This document shows, piece by piece, positions 30,848 to 39,049 of a stretch of DNA of 64,000 bases (the first letter of the stretch is position 1; every line of letters begins with the position of its first letter). Both the position numbers and the translations under genes were made by a program. A model generated the notes under the pieces. That model had not been told where the DNA came from and ran no database searches. It saw only the letters and a list, made by a program, of their open reading frames with translations. The stretch spans positions 1-64,000 of the forward strand of contig NZ_BLAE01000062.1 of assembly GCF_009687865.1 (NCBI RefSeq), given 5' to 3'. This DNA is from Acrocarpospora macrocephala (GTDB lineage Bacteria; Actinomycetota; Actinomycetes; Streptosporangiales; Streptosporangiaceae).

Positions 30848-32051
30848 AGAACCGGATCGGCAGCGCGGTCAGGCCGCGCACCACCGCACCGGTGATCTTG
30901 TATTGGATCTCCTCGGGGGCTACCCCGAGCTCGATCCCGGGCAGCCGCTCCAGCAGCGTCCCGATGGCGATCTGGCCCTCCAGCCGGGCCAGCGGCGCGC
31001 CCAGGCAGAAGTGGATGCCGTGCCCGAAGGCCAGGTGCCGGTTCTCGGTCCTGGTGATGTCCAGCCGGGACGGGTCGGCGACCGCGGCGGGGTCGTGGCC
31101 GGCGGCGCCCAGCGAGATGTGCACCATGCTGCCGCGCGGGATGGCCACCCCGCCGAGCTCCAGGTCCTCGGTGGAGAAGCGGGGGGTGGACCGCTCGACC
31201 GGGCCGTCGTAGCGCAGGAACTCCTCGATCGCCGACGGCAGCAGGCCGGGATCGTCGCGCAGCAGCTTGAGCTGGCCGGGGTTGCGCAGCAGGGCCAGCA
31301 TGCCGTTGCCGATCAGGTTCACCGTGGTCTCGTGCCCGGCGATCAGCAGCAGCGTCAGGGTGGAGATCATCTCCTTGTCGGTCAGGCCGCCCTCGTCCTG
31401 GATCGCCAGCAGCGCGCTGATCAAGTCGTCGCGCGGCTCCGCCCGCCTGGCCTCGATCAGCTCGGTGAAGTAGGCCCGGGTGTCCCGCGCGGCCGCCGCG
31501 CGGGCCTGCTGCTGCTCCTCCTCGAACCGCGGGTTGATCAGCAGGCCCGACCATTCGCGGAACAGGTGGCGGTCCTCGGGGCGGACCCCCAGCAGCTCGC
31601 AGATGACGATGATCGGCAGCGGGAAGGCGAACTCGTCCAGCAGCTCGGCCCGGCCGTTCGGCTCCATGGCCGCGATCAGCTCGTCGGTGATCTCCTGGAT
31701 CCTGGGCCGGAGCGCCTCCACCCGGCGGGGCGTGAAGGCCTTGGACACCAGCCGGCGCAGCCGGGTGTGGTCCGGCGGGTCGACCGACAACATGTTGGAG
31801 TCGAGCAGGATGTCGTCGTCGACGGCGACCTTCCGGAAGTACTCGCCGTAGACGGTGATGTCCTTGGACAGCCGCGGGTCGGCGAGGGCCGCCCGGCCGA
31901 GCTCCTGGTCGATGACCACGAACGCCTGGAAGCCCGGGGGGAAGTCGATCGGGTGGACCGGCCCGCGGGCCCTGATGGCGCCATAGGCGGCGTACGGGTC
32001 GGCGGCGAACTCGGGCGTCAGGACGAACTCAAACGGCAGTTTCTCCGGCAC
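30846..32051 (-). CDS. Cytochrome P450
   Basis: 401 residues, GTG start with AGGAG about 7 nt upstream. All P450 landmarks are present: the I-helix LIAGHETTVN, the K-helix EEFLR, the PERF-region ERSTPRF, and the haem ligand block FGHGIHFCLGAPLAR with the axial Cys near 350. The size and soluble N-terminus fit the bacterial class fed by a separate ferredoxin and reductase (CYP105/CYP107-like); neither partner is adjacent. Substrate unknown. A DUF574 methyltransferase follows, so a small tailoring pair is conceivable, but no biosynthetic core gene is nearby. Confidence 0.95.
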   Translation of the reverse strand: MPEKLPFEFVLTPEFAADPYAAYGAIRARGPVHPIDFPPGFQAFVVIDQELGRAALADPRLSKDITVYGEYFRKVAVDDDILLDSNMLSVDPPDHTRLRRLVSKAFTPRRVEALRPRIQEITDELIAAMEPNGRAELLDEFAFPLPIIVICELLGVRPEDRHLFREWSGLLINPRFEEEQQQARAAAARDTRAYFTELIEARRAEPRDDLISALLAIQDEGGLTDKEMISTLTLLLIAGHETTVNLIGNGMLALLRNPGQLKLLRDDPGLLPSAIEEFLRYDGPVERSTPRFSTEDLELGGVAIPRGSMVHISLGAAGHDPAAVADPSRLDITRTENRHLAFGHGIHFCLGAPLARLEGQIAIGTLLERLPGIELGVAPEEIQYKITGAVVRGLTALPIRF

Positions 32052-32102
32052 TTGCCGCTCCTACGCTAGGGGTCAGATGGAAGCCATCATGATCCCCCAA
32101 TT

Positions 32103-32133
32103 CGGGTGGCGTGTCCGGCGGACCCGCCACCCG
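32103..32133 (-). terminator. Terminator after the lipoprotein cyclophilin gene
   Basis: Outer 8-bp stem CGGGTGGC / GCCACCCG, a small internal loop, and an inner GTCC-GGC-GGAC hairpin, 7 nt past the stop codon at 32141. Confidence 0.8.
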
Positions 32134-32140
32134 GAGGGAA

Positions 32141-33025
32141 CTAGCGCACCACGACCGTCTTGATCTTGACGGGGATCTTCGGCGCGTTCGAGCCGCCCTC
32201 GTCGCTGGTGATGTCGATGCCGTCGGGCGCGGTGTTGACGCCACCCGCGACGATCTTGTCGACGATGTCCATGCCCTTCACCACCACGCCGAACGGCGTG
32301 TACGCGGCGGGCAGCTGGGCGTTCTCGTTGCTGAAGGAGATCGCGAACTGGCTGCCGTTGGAGTTGGCCGCGTCCCCGCCCTGCGCCATGAAGACCACGC
32401 CGCGCACGTACTGCGGGCCGAGGTTCTCATCCGGGAACAGGTAGCCGGGCCCGCCGGTGCCGTCGGTCGCGTTCTCCCCGTCGCCCTTGGCCTGCGGGTC
32501 GCCGCACTGGAGCAGGTCGAGCCCGTTGGTCTCGGCGGTGACCAGCCGGTGGCAGACCGTGTTGTCGAAATACTTCTTGCTCGCCAGGAACGCGAACGAG
32601 TTCACCGTGCACGGCGTGTACGGCGTCAGCTCGATCACGATGTCACCGTGGTTGGTGCGCACCGTCATGGTCTTGGCCTTCAACGCGGCCTTGGTCGGCT
32701 TCTTGGGCGGGAAGCCGACGAACTTGGCCGGGCTGCCGGAGTCGTCCTTGCGGTACTCGCAGGTCACCTTGGCCGGGTCGACCGTGGGGGCGGCGCTCTG
32801 TTCCGGGAGCTCCGACGGGACCGCGGAGGGAACCGCCGAGGGAGGCAGCGACGAGGGAGCGCCGGACTCGGCTGGAGCCGTCGTCTGGGCGGCTGTCCCC
32901 GCGTCGGAGCCGCTGCAGGCGGTGAGGGCCGCGAGCGCGATGACCAGCCCGACGCCGAGGATGGTGCCGCGCTTGGCCCCGCGGTTACGCAGGGCCAGCT
33001 GCTTCTGCCGAATGGTGTCGGACAC
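32141..33025 (-). CDS. Lipoprotein cyclophilin-type peptidyl-prolyl isomerase
   Basis: 294 residues from GTG 33025, with GGAAGG 7 nt upstream; 38 more open codons upstream look non-coding. A basic N-terminus (IRQKQLALRNRG) precedes a hydrophobic segment ending in the lipobox-like LTAC, so the protein is probably lipidated at that Cys. A Ser/Pro linker follows, then a cyclophilin domain with CHRLVTAETNGLDLLQCGDP, GPGYLFPDENLG, FMAQGGDAANSNGSQFAI and YTPFGVVVKGMD. It would assist folding of exported proteins outside the membrane. It resembles the membrane-anchored cyclophilin at 25075-25902 along its whole length, including the basic N-terminus. Confidence 0.93.
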   Translation of the reverse strand: MSDTIRQKQLALRNRGAKRGTILGVGLVIALAALTACSGSDAGTAAQTTAPAESGAPSSLPPSAVPSAVPSELPEQSAAPTVDPAKVTCEYRKDDSGSPAKFVGFPPKKPTKAALKAKTMTVRTNHGDIVIELTPYTPCTVNSFAFLASKKYFDNTVCHRLVTAETNGLDLLQCGDPQAKGDGENATDGTGGPGYLFPDENLGPQYVRGVVFMAQGGDAANSNGSQFAISFSNENAQLPAAYTPFGVVVKGMDIVDKIVAGGVNTAPDGIDITSDEGGSNAPKIPVKIKTVVVR

Positions 33026-33166
33026 CGCTATACCTTCCGTTTTTCGATATATGACCAGTTCGATGCGCAACTCTAGCCGCGATTTCGTTCGCTTCGCGTA
33101 AGCAGGAGTCTCAGCCGCACCAGGGGCCCCACGCGGCACGAGCTATGCCATTGCCGGGGGCGCGAT

Positions 33167-33172
33167 TAGCAT
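33167..33172 (+). promoter_or_regulatory. -10-like box of the tricorn protease gene
   Basis: TAGCAT lies 7 nt before the GTG at 33180, without any ribosome binding site; this fits a leaderless start and favours 33180 over the GTG at 33174. No -35 consensus at the right distance. Confidence 0.35.
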
Positions 33173-33179
33173 TGTGTGG

Positions 33180-36100
33180 GTGTCGAGTGGGTCATACCTC
33201 CGCTTTCCCCACATTCACCGCGACCTTCTGGCTTTTGTCGCCGAGGATGATGTCTGGATCGCTCCGCTGGGCGGTGGCAGGGCCTGGCGGCTGACCATCG
33301 ACCGGGTCCGGGCGAGCCATCCGAGGATCTCGCCGGACGGCGCCCGGGTGGCCTGGACGAGCTGGCGCGACACCGATCCGGAGGTGCACGTCGCGCCGGT
33401 CGAGGGCGGGCCCGCGACGCGGGCGACCCACTGGGCCAACTACCGCACCCGGGTGCGCGGCTGGGCCGATCCGCAGACGGTGGTGGCCACGGCGGCGCAC
33501 GACCAGCCGTTCCACTTCTGGACCATGGCGTACACGGTGCCGGTGGCGGGCGGGTCCGGCACGCGGCTGCCGTACGGTCCGGTCTCGGATCTGCAGCTGG
33601 CCGGCGGGCGGACGCTGCTGCTCACCGGCTCCGCCAGCCACGACCCGGCGCACTGGAAGCGGTACCGGGGCGGCGGGACCGGGCGGCTGTGGCTGGACGG
33701 GACCCGGGTGCCGCTCGCCGTGGAGGGGCAGCTGGCCGCGCCGATGCTGGTCGGGGAGCGGATCGTGTTCCTGTCCGACCACGAGGGGGTGGGGAACCTC
33801 TACTCGTGCGCGCTGGACGGCTCCGACCTGGTCAAGCACACCGACCACCACGATTTCTACGCCCGCCAGGCGGCCACCGACGGGGAGCGGATCGTGTACG
33901 CCAGGGCCGGCGAGCTGTGGCTGCTGCCCAGCCTGGACGCGGAACCGGAACGGCTGGAGGTGACGCTGGGGGGCGCGGGGCGGGGGCGGCAGCCGTACCC
34001 GGCGTATCCGCATGTCCGGAATCTGGCCTGTGACGCGACCGGGCGGGCGAGCGTGGTCGAAGTGGCCGGAACGGTGCACTGGCTGACCCACGAGGACGGG
34101 CCCGCCCGCGCGCTGTCGTCCCGGCCGGGCGTGCGCGCCCGCCTGCCGATCGTGCTCGGCGGCCATGAACCGCCCGAGTCCAAGGACGACGAGAAAAAGG
34201 ACGAGGAAGAGGCCAAGGAGAACGGGGAGGAGCCGGACGAGAAGAAGAAGCTCGGCAAGCGGATCAACGGCCCGGCCGCCTGGGTGACCGACGCGGCCGG
34301 GGAGGACGGCATCGAGCTGGCCGAACCCGGCGGCACGGTCCGGACCATCGCCGCCGGGGAGCTCGGCCGGGTGGTCGGCCTGGAAGCCTCCCCGGACGGC
34401 TCGATGATCGCCGTGTCCTGCCACGACGGCCGGCTCCTGCTGATCCGGGTGGAGACGGGCACCATCACCGAGCTCACCCGCACCGCCAACGGCCGGATCA
34501 CCGGCATGGGCTTCGACCCGCGCAGCGAGTGGCTGGTCTGGTGCCACCCGGTGAGCGGCTTCTCCAGCGCGATCAGGATGGCCCGCCTCCCGGAGGAGGG
34601 CCAGGAGATCGCGGTCGTGGAGGTGACCGACGGCAGGTTCACCGACACCTGGCCCGCGTTCACCCTCGACGGCCGCCATCTCGCCTTCCTGTCCCGGCGC
34701 GGCTTCGACGCCATCTACGACGCGCACAGCTTCGACCTGGCGTTCCCGCTCGGCTCCCGCCCCTACCTGCTGCCCCTGTCGGCGGGCACGCTGTCCCCGT
34801 TCGCGCCGTCGGTCCTCGGCCGCCCGGTGGAGAGTCCCAACGGCGACTCCCCGGTCGAGATGGACATCGAGGGCCTGGAGGGCCGGATCGTGGCGCTGCC
34901 GGTGCCGGAGGCCCGCTACTACGGCCTGCGCGCGGTCAAGGGCGGCCTGGCCTGGCTTCGCTGGCAGCCCGGGGAGAGCCCCACCCTGGAGCGCTTCGAC
35001 CTGGACAAGCGCAAGTGCGAGGAGCTGGCCGAGGGGATCGGCCGGTTCTCGGTCAGCGGCGACGGCGCCAAGATCGTGGTGCTGGACGGCCACGAGGTGC
35101 GGGTCATCTCCGCCACCGGCAAGAACGGCGACGGTGTCACCGTGGACCTGTCCAGGATCCGGGTCGAGGTGGATCCGGTGCGGCGGTGGCGGCAGTCGTA
35201 CGCGGAGGCCGGGCGGATCGTCCGCGACCACTTCTGGGTCGCCGACATGGCCGGCGTGGACTGGCCGGGCGTGCTGACGCGGTACCGCCCGTGGCTGGAC
35301 CGGATCGCGGGCGGCGACGACTTCGCCGACCTGCTGGCCGAGGCCGTCGGCGAGCTGGGCGCCTCGCACGCCTACGTGTACGGCCGGGCCTGGGGCTCCG
35401 GCCGGTATGTCGGCATGCTCGGCGCCGACCTCGCCCCCGACACCGACGGCCTGTGGCGGATTCGCCGCATCTACCCCGCCGAGCTGTCCGACCCGCACGC
35501 CCGCTCCCCCCTGCAGGGCACCGGCGTACGGCCGGGCGACGCCCTGCTGGCCATCGACGGCCACCCGATCGACCCCCGCAAGGGCCCCGCCGAACTCCTG
35601 GTGGACACCGCGGGCCGCGCGATCGAGCTCACCGTCGAATCCGGCGACAAGATCACCAGAATCGCGGTCGTCCCGGTCATCGACGACGTCTACCTGCGCT
35701 ACCACGCCTGGGTGGGCGACCGCCGCGCCCGCGTCCGGGAACTCTCCGAGGGCAGGCTGGGCTACCTGCACGTGCCCGACATGGGCCCGTCCGGCTGGGC
35801 CCAGCTGCACCGCGACCTGTCCCGCGAGCTCACCATGGCGGGCGTGATCGTGGACGTGCGCGGCAACCGCGGCGGCCACACCTCCGAGCTGGTCGTGGAG
35901 AAGCTGTCCAGGCGGATCGTCGGCTGGAACATCTCCCGCCGCTACGAGCCGGAGAGCTACCCCAGGGACGCGCCGCGCGGCCCCGTGGTCGTGCTGTGCG
36001 ACGAGGAGACCTGCTCGGACGGCGACGTCATCACCGCCGCCGTGCAGTCGCTCGGCCTCGGCCCGGTGGTCGGCGCCCGCACCTGGGGCGGCGTGATCGG

Positions 36101-36359
36101 CATCGACGGCTGGCACCTGCTCGGCGACGGCTCGGCGATCACCGTCCCCGGCTACGGCTACTGGATCGAGCGGTACGGCTGGGAGCTGGAGAACCGCGGC
36201 GCGACCCCCGACGTGGAGGTGCTCATCACCCCCGCCGACTGGGCCCGCGGCACCGACCCCCAGCTCGACACCGCGGTACGGCTCGCCCTGGAGGCCCTGG
36301 CGGAACGCCCGGCGGGCGGGCCGCCCGACCCGGCGACCCGCCCGTTCCGCGGCCGCTAG
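33180..36359 (+). CDS. Tricorn-type S41 serine protease
   Basis: 1059 residues. The start at GTG 33180 gives SGSYLRFPHIHRDLLAFVAE, the normal tricorn N-terminus. Two beta-propellers occupy roughly 1-640, with a very charged Asp/Glu/Lys insert at about 335-360. A PDZ-like domain lies near 745-840. The catalytic half has the Ser-His pair in GELGASHAYVYGR, VDVRGNRGGHTSELV, the nucleophile in DEETCSDGDVITAA and the Glu in ENRGATPDVEV, so the tetrad appears complete. Tricorn degrades peptides released by the proteasome or Clp. Its stop codon overlaps that of the convergent MMPL gene. Confidence 0.95.
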   Translation: MSSGSYLRFPHIHRDLLAFVAEDDVWIAPLGGGRAWRLTIDRVRASHPRISPDGARVAWTSWRDTDPEVHVAPVEGGPATRATHWANYRTRVRGWADPQTVVATAAHDQPFHFWTMAYTVPVAGGSGTRLPYGPVSDLQLAGGRTLLLTGSASHDPAHWKRYRGGGTGRLWLDGTRVPLAVEGQLAAPMLVGERIVFLSDHEGVGNLYSCALDGSDLVKHTDHHDFYARQAATDGERIVYARAGELWLLPSLDAEPERLEVTLGGAGRGRQPYPAYPHVRNLACDATGRASVVEVAGTVHWLTHEDGPARALSSRPGVRARLPIVLGGHEPPESKDDEKKDEEEAKENGEEPDEKKKLGKRINGPAAWVTDAAGEDGIELAEPGGTVRTIAAGELGRVVGLEASPDGSMIAVSCHDGRLLLIRVETGTITELTRTANGRITGMGFDPRSEWLVWCHPVSGFSSAIRMARLPEEGQEIAVVEVTDGRFTDTWPAFTLDGRHLAFLSRRGFDAIYDAHSFDLAFPLGSRPYLLPLSAGTLSPFAPSVLGRPVESPNGDSPVEMDIEGLEGRIVALPVPEARYYGLRAVKGGLAWLRWQPGESPTLERFDLDKRKCEELAEGIGRFSVSGDGAKIVVLDGHEVRVISATGKNGDGVTVDLSRIRVEVDPVRRWRQSYAEAGRIVRDHFWVADMAGVDWPGVLTRYRPWLDRIAGGDDFADLLAEAVGELGASHAYVYGRAWGSGRYVGMLGADLAPDTDGLWRIRRIYPAELSDPHARSPLQGTGVRPGDALLAIDGHPIDPRKGPAELLVDTAGRAIELTVESGDKITRIAVVPVIDDVYLRYHAWVGDRRARVRELSEGRLGYLHVPDMGPSGWAQLHRDLSRELTMAGVIVDVRGNRGGHTSELVVEKLSRRIVGWNISRRYEPESYPRDAPRGPVVVLCDEETCSDGDVITAAVQSLGLGPVVGARTWGGVIGIDGWHLLGDGSAITVPGYGYWIERYGWELENRGATPDVEVLITPADWARGTDPQLDTAVRLALEALAERPAGGPPDPATRPFRGR

Positions 36360-38452
36360 CCGACCGGCACCGGATCCTTTTCTGACTTCCCCTCCCGGAG
36401 CCCGAACCGGTCGTGCAGGCGGCGCAGCGGCCCCGGGGCCCACCAGTTCCAGCGGCCCAGCAGCGTCATCGTGGCGGGCACCAGCAGGCAGCGGACCAGC
36501 GTGGCGTCCACCGCGATGGCGATGGACAGCGCCAGGCCCAGCTCCTTGATGCCCAGCATCCGCCCGGCCGCGAAGCCGCCGAACACCACCACCATGACCA
36601 GCGCCGCCGAGGTGATGATCTTGCCGGAGCGCTGCAGCCCGACCACGACGGCCCGGTCGTTGGGCAGCCCGGCGTCGTGGAACTCCTTGATCCGGGCCAG
36701 CAGGAACACCTCGTAGTCCATGGAGAGCCCGAAGGCGAACATGAACACCAGCACGGGGACCCAGGTCTCCAGCCTCCCCGCGGGCGTGAACCCGAGCAGG
36801 TCCGCCAAATACCCATCCTGAAATATCAGGACAATCGCGCCGAAGGCGGCGCTGAGCGACAGCGTGTTCATGATCAACGCCTTGATCGGCACCAGCACGG
36901 AACCGGTGAGCAGGAACAGCATCACGAACGTGCCGAGCGCCACCACCAGGATCGCCCACGGCAGCCGCTCGGCCATCTCGCCCCTGAAGTCCATCAGCCC
37001 GGCCGCGCTCCCGGTCACGTACGCGGTGAAGGCGGGGCGGTGGGCCCGCAGCCAGGTCACCGCGTCCTCGGCCAGGTCGTCCCGCCCGGTCCCGACCGTG
37101 TACACCTCGGCCGCCGCCACCCCGGGCGCCAGCTGCCGGGCGGGCGTGATCCCCGACACGTACGGGTATCCGTGCAGCGTGTCCAGGTAACCCTGCAACT
37201 CGGCCCGGGACGAGCGCGCCACCAGCTGGATCGGCGCCCCACCCTGCTCGGGGAAGCGCTCCGCCATCAGATCGGCCACCTGGCGGCTCTCGAAGCTCTT
37301 GGGCAGCAGCTCCGCACCCCCGTTGCCGAATCGCACGCCCAGGAACGGCAGCACCGACACCACCAGCGCCAGCCCGACCACCCCCGTGGTCAGGAACGGC
37401 CACCGCTGCACCCATCGGGCCAGCCGGGCGAACCGTCCCTCGTCGGGCTCCGTGCGCTGCGGCCTGATCCGGCCGCCGAGCACGCCGAGCAGCGCCGGAG
37501 TCAGCGTCAGCGAGGCCAGCACGGCCACCGCGACCACGCTCACCCCCGCCGCGCCGATCGCGTGGTAGAAGGGCGACTGGAACACGAAGAGCCCGGCCAG
37601 CGACACTCCGACGATGACCGCCGAGTAGCCGATCGCCCGTCCGGCGGTCGCCGCCGCGCGTTCTATCGCCCCCGCGATCTCGTGGTTCGCGCGCTCCTCC
37701 TTGTAACGGCTGACGTACAGCAGCGCGTAGTCCAGCGAGAGTCCCAGGCTGAGGACCGTGGTCACCGGGACGATGTTCGGGTCGAGGTCGCCGAGGGCGG
37801 AGAATCCGTACAGGGTGAGCAAGGCCCCCGCGATCGAGCAGAGCGCGCCGAGCACCGGCACGCCCGCGGCCAGGAATCCGCCGAAGACCAGCACCATGAC
37901 CACCAGCGCGGCCGGGATGGCGATCAGCTCGCCGCGCGTGGTGTCCTGGGCGACCTGCTGGTTCACCTCCCGGTTCACCAGCGACCCGCCGCCCGCCAGC
38001 ACCCGCAGGCCGGGCGCGGAGATGGCGTGCAGCCGTTCGGCGACGCGATCCACGGTCTGCGTGGTCTGCTCGGAGGACAGATCGTTGATCAGGTCCACGA
38101 TGATCAGCCCGGCGTTGCCGTCGGTCGAGGTCAGCCGCTCGGTGTCCCACGCGGAACGGACCTGGTGCACGCCTGGGATGAGCTTGAGGTCGGCCACGGC
38201 GGCGGTGGCCTGGCCGCGGACGGCTTCCACCGGCGGGCCGTCCAGCAGGCCGGTCACCCGGCCGCCGGTGGGGGAGTGCTCGTCGATCAGATTGGCGCCC
38301 CGCACTGATTCGAAGACCGGGGAGGCTCGCTGGGGTTCGAGGCGGTCGAAGACCTGGCTGCCGAACCCGAAGCCCGCCAGGAGCAGCCCGGTCCACAGCA
38401 GGAGGACCAGGCGGCGACGGCGGAAGCAGAGGCGACCGAGGGCAGCGAACAT
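36356..38452 (-). CDS. MMPL/RND-family membrane transporter
   Basis: 698 residues from ATG 38452; GTG 38458 and ATG 38488 are also in frame and none has a strong ribosome binding site. Two repeats, each with one N-terminal membrane helix, an extracytoplasmic domain (about 45-180 and 395-520) and five clustered helices; LSLGLSLDYALLYVSRYKEE and AFGLSMDYEVFLLARIKEF are the MMPL signatures that carry the proton-relay Asp/Tyr pairs. Family members export lipids or hydrophobic compounds. The substrate is unknown, and there is no lipid-synthesis gene adjacent. Both this gene and the convergent tricorn gene end inside one CTAG. Confidence 0.93.
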   Translation of the reverse strand: MFAALGRLCFRRRRLVLLLWTGLLLAGFGFGSQVFDRLEPQRASPVFESVRGANLIDEHSPTGGRVTGLLDGPPVEAVRGQATAAVADLKLIPGVHQVRSAWDTERLTSTDGNAGLIIVDLINDLSSEQTTQTVDRVAERLHAISAPGLRVLAGGGSLVNREVNQQVAQDTTRGELIAIPAALVVMVLVFGGFLAAGVPVLGALCSIAGALLTLYGFSALGDLDPNIVPVTTVLSLGLSLDYALLYVSRYKEERANHEIAGAIERAAATAGRAIGYSAVIVGVSLAGLFVFQSPFYHAIGAAGVSVVAVAVLASLTLTPALLGVLGGRIRPQRTEPDEGRFARLARWVQRWPFLTTGVVGLALVVSVLPFLGVRFGNGGAELLPKSFESRQVADLMAERFPEQGGAPIQLVARSSRAELQGYLDTLHGYPYVSGITPARQLAPGVAAAEVYTVGTGRDDLAEDAVTWLRAHRPAFTAYVTGSAAGLMDFRGEMAERLPWAILVVALGTFVMLFLLTGSVLVPIKALIMNTLSLSAAFGAIVLIFQDGYLADLLGFTPAGRLETWVPVLVFMFAFGLSMDYEVFLLARIKEFHDAGLPNDRAVVVGLQRSGKIITSAALVMVVVFGGFAAGRMLGIKELGLALSIAIAVDATLVRCLLVPATMTLLGRWNWWAPGPLRRLHDRFGLREGKSEKDPVPVG

Positions 38453-38500
38453 GGTCACGAGTCTGGCGTCGCCTGGAGAATGCCACATCCGCCGAGAGGA

Positions 38501-38551
38501 GGATCACTTATCCGGACTTTCCGATCTTTCTGAGAACCTGTTCCGGATCAC
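38501..38551. promoter_or_regulatory. Repeats in the MMPL/DUF2231 divergent promoter region
   Basis: ATCCGGA (38510-38516) and TCCGGAT (38542-38548) form a 7-bp inverted repeat, and GGATCAC occurs twice in direct orientation (38501-38507 and 38545-38551). Position between divergent genes suggests a binding site for a regulator, unproven. Confidence 0.35.
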
Positions 38552-38588
38552 ATCCGTATCAAGGGGAGACATTCCAAGGAGCGCCCCC

Positions 38589-39035
38589 ATGTTCGACGAA
38601 ATCCTCGGTCTTCCGCTGCACCCGCTGGTCACCCACGCGGCGGTGGTCTTCTCCCCGCTGCTGGCGGTCCTGTCCGCCGCGTACGCCCTGATCCCGCGCT
38701 TCCGCCCCCGGCTGGACTGGGCGGTCGCCCTGCTCGCCGTGGCCGCCCCCGTCACCGTCTTCGTGGCCAAGGAGAGCGGCGAGGCGTTCAAGACCCGGCT
38801 CTTCCAGGACCAGACCCCCGAGCCGGTGGCCACCCACGAGTCCTTCGCCAACCCGCTGCTGATCGCCTCCATCGCCCTGGGCGTGCTGGCGCTGGTGCTG
38901 GTCTACGCGGCCAACCGGTCCACCCGCCAGTCCGCGATGATCGTGGGCGCGCTGACCGTGGTCGCGGCGGCCGTGGTCGGCTACTACGTGTTCCGGGCCG
39001 GGCACTCCGGCGCGACCGCGGTGTGGGGAGGCTGA
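38589..39035 (+). CDS. DUF2231 family membrane protein
   Basis: 148 residues, ATG with AAGGAG 7 nt upstream. Four membrane segments; the N-terminus FDEILGLPLHPLVTHAAVVF carries the His-containing first helix typical of the DUF2231 family, and a second His occurs in VATHESFANP. Members may bind haem or act with electron carriers, but the function is not settled. It is divergent from the MMPL transporter and ends 14 bp before rarA. Confidence 0.88.
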   Translation: MFDEILGLPLHPLVTHAAVVFSPLLAVLSAAYALIPRFRPRLDWAVALLAVAAPVTVFVAKESGEAFKTRLFQDQTPEPVATHESFANPLLIASIALGVLALVLVYAANRSTRQSAMIVGALTVVAAAVVGYYVFRAGHSGATAVWGG

Positions 39036-39037
39036 GC

Positions 39038-39043
39038 TAGGCT
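39038..39043 (+). promoter_or_regulatory. -10-like box of rarA, leaderless
   Basis: TAGGCT stands 6 nt before the GTG of rarA, 2 nt after the stop of the DUF2231 gene. There is no ribosome binding site for rarA, so it likely has its own leaderless transcript. Confidence 0.5.
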
Positions 39044-39049
39044 CCCCAT

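Noticed and set aside
30700-31554. N-terminal extension of the DUF574 methyltransferase into the P450 gene
   Set aside because: The extension is antisense-like, same-strand alternate-frame reading of the P450 gene and lacks sense; the GTG at 30699 with its upstream purines begins the family domain.
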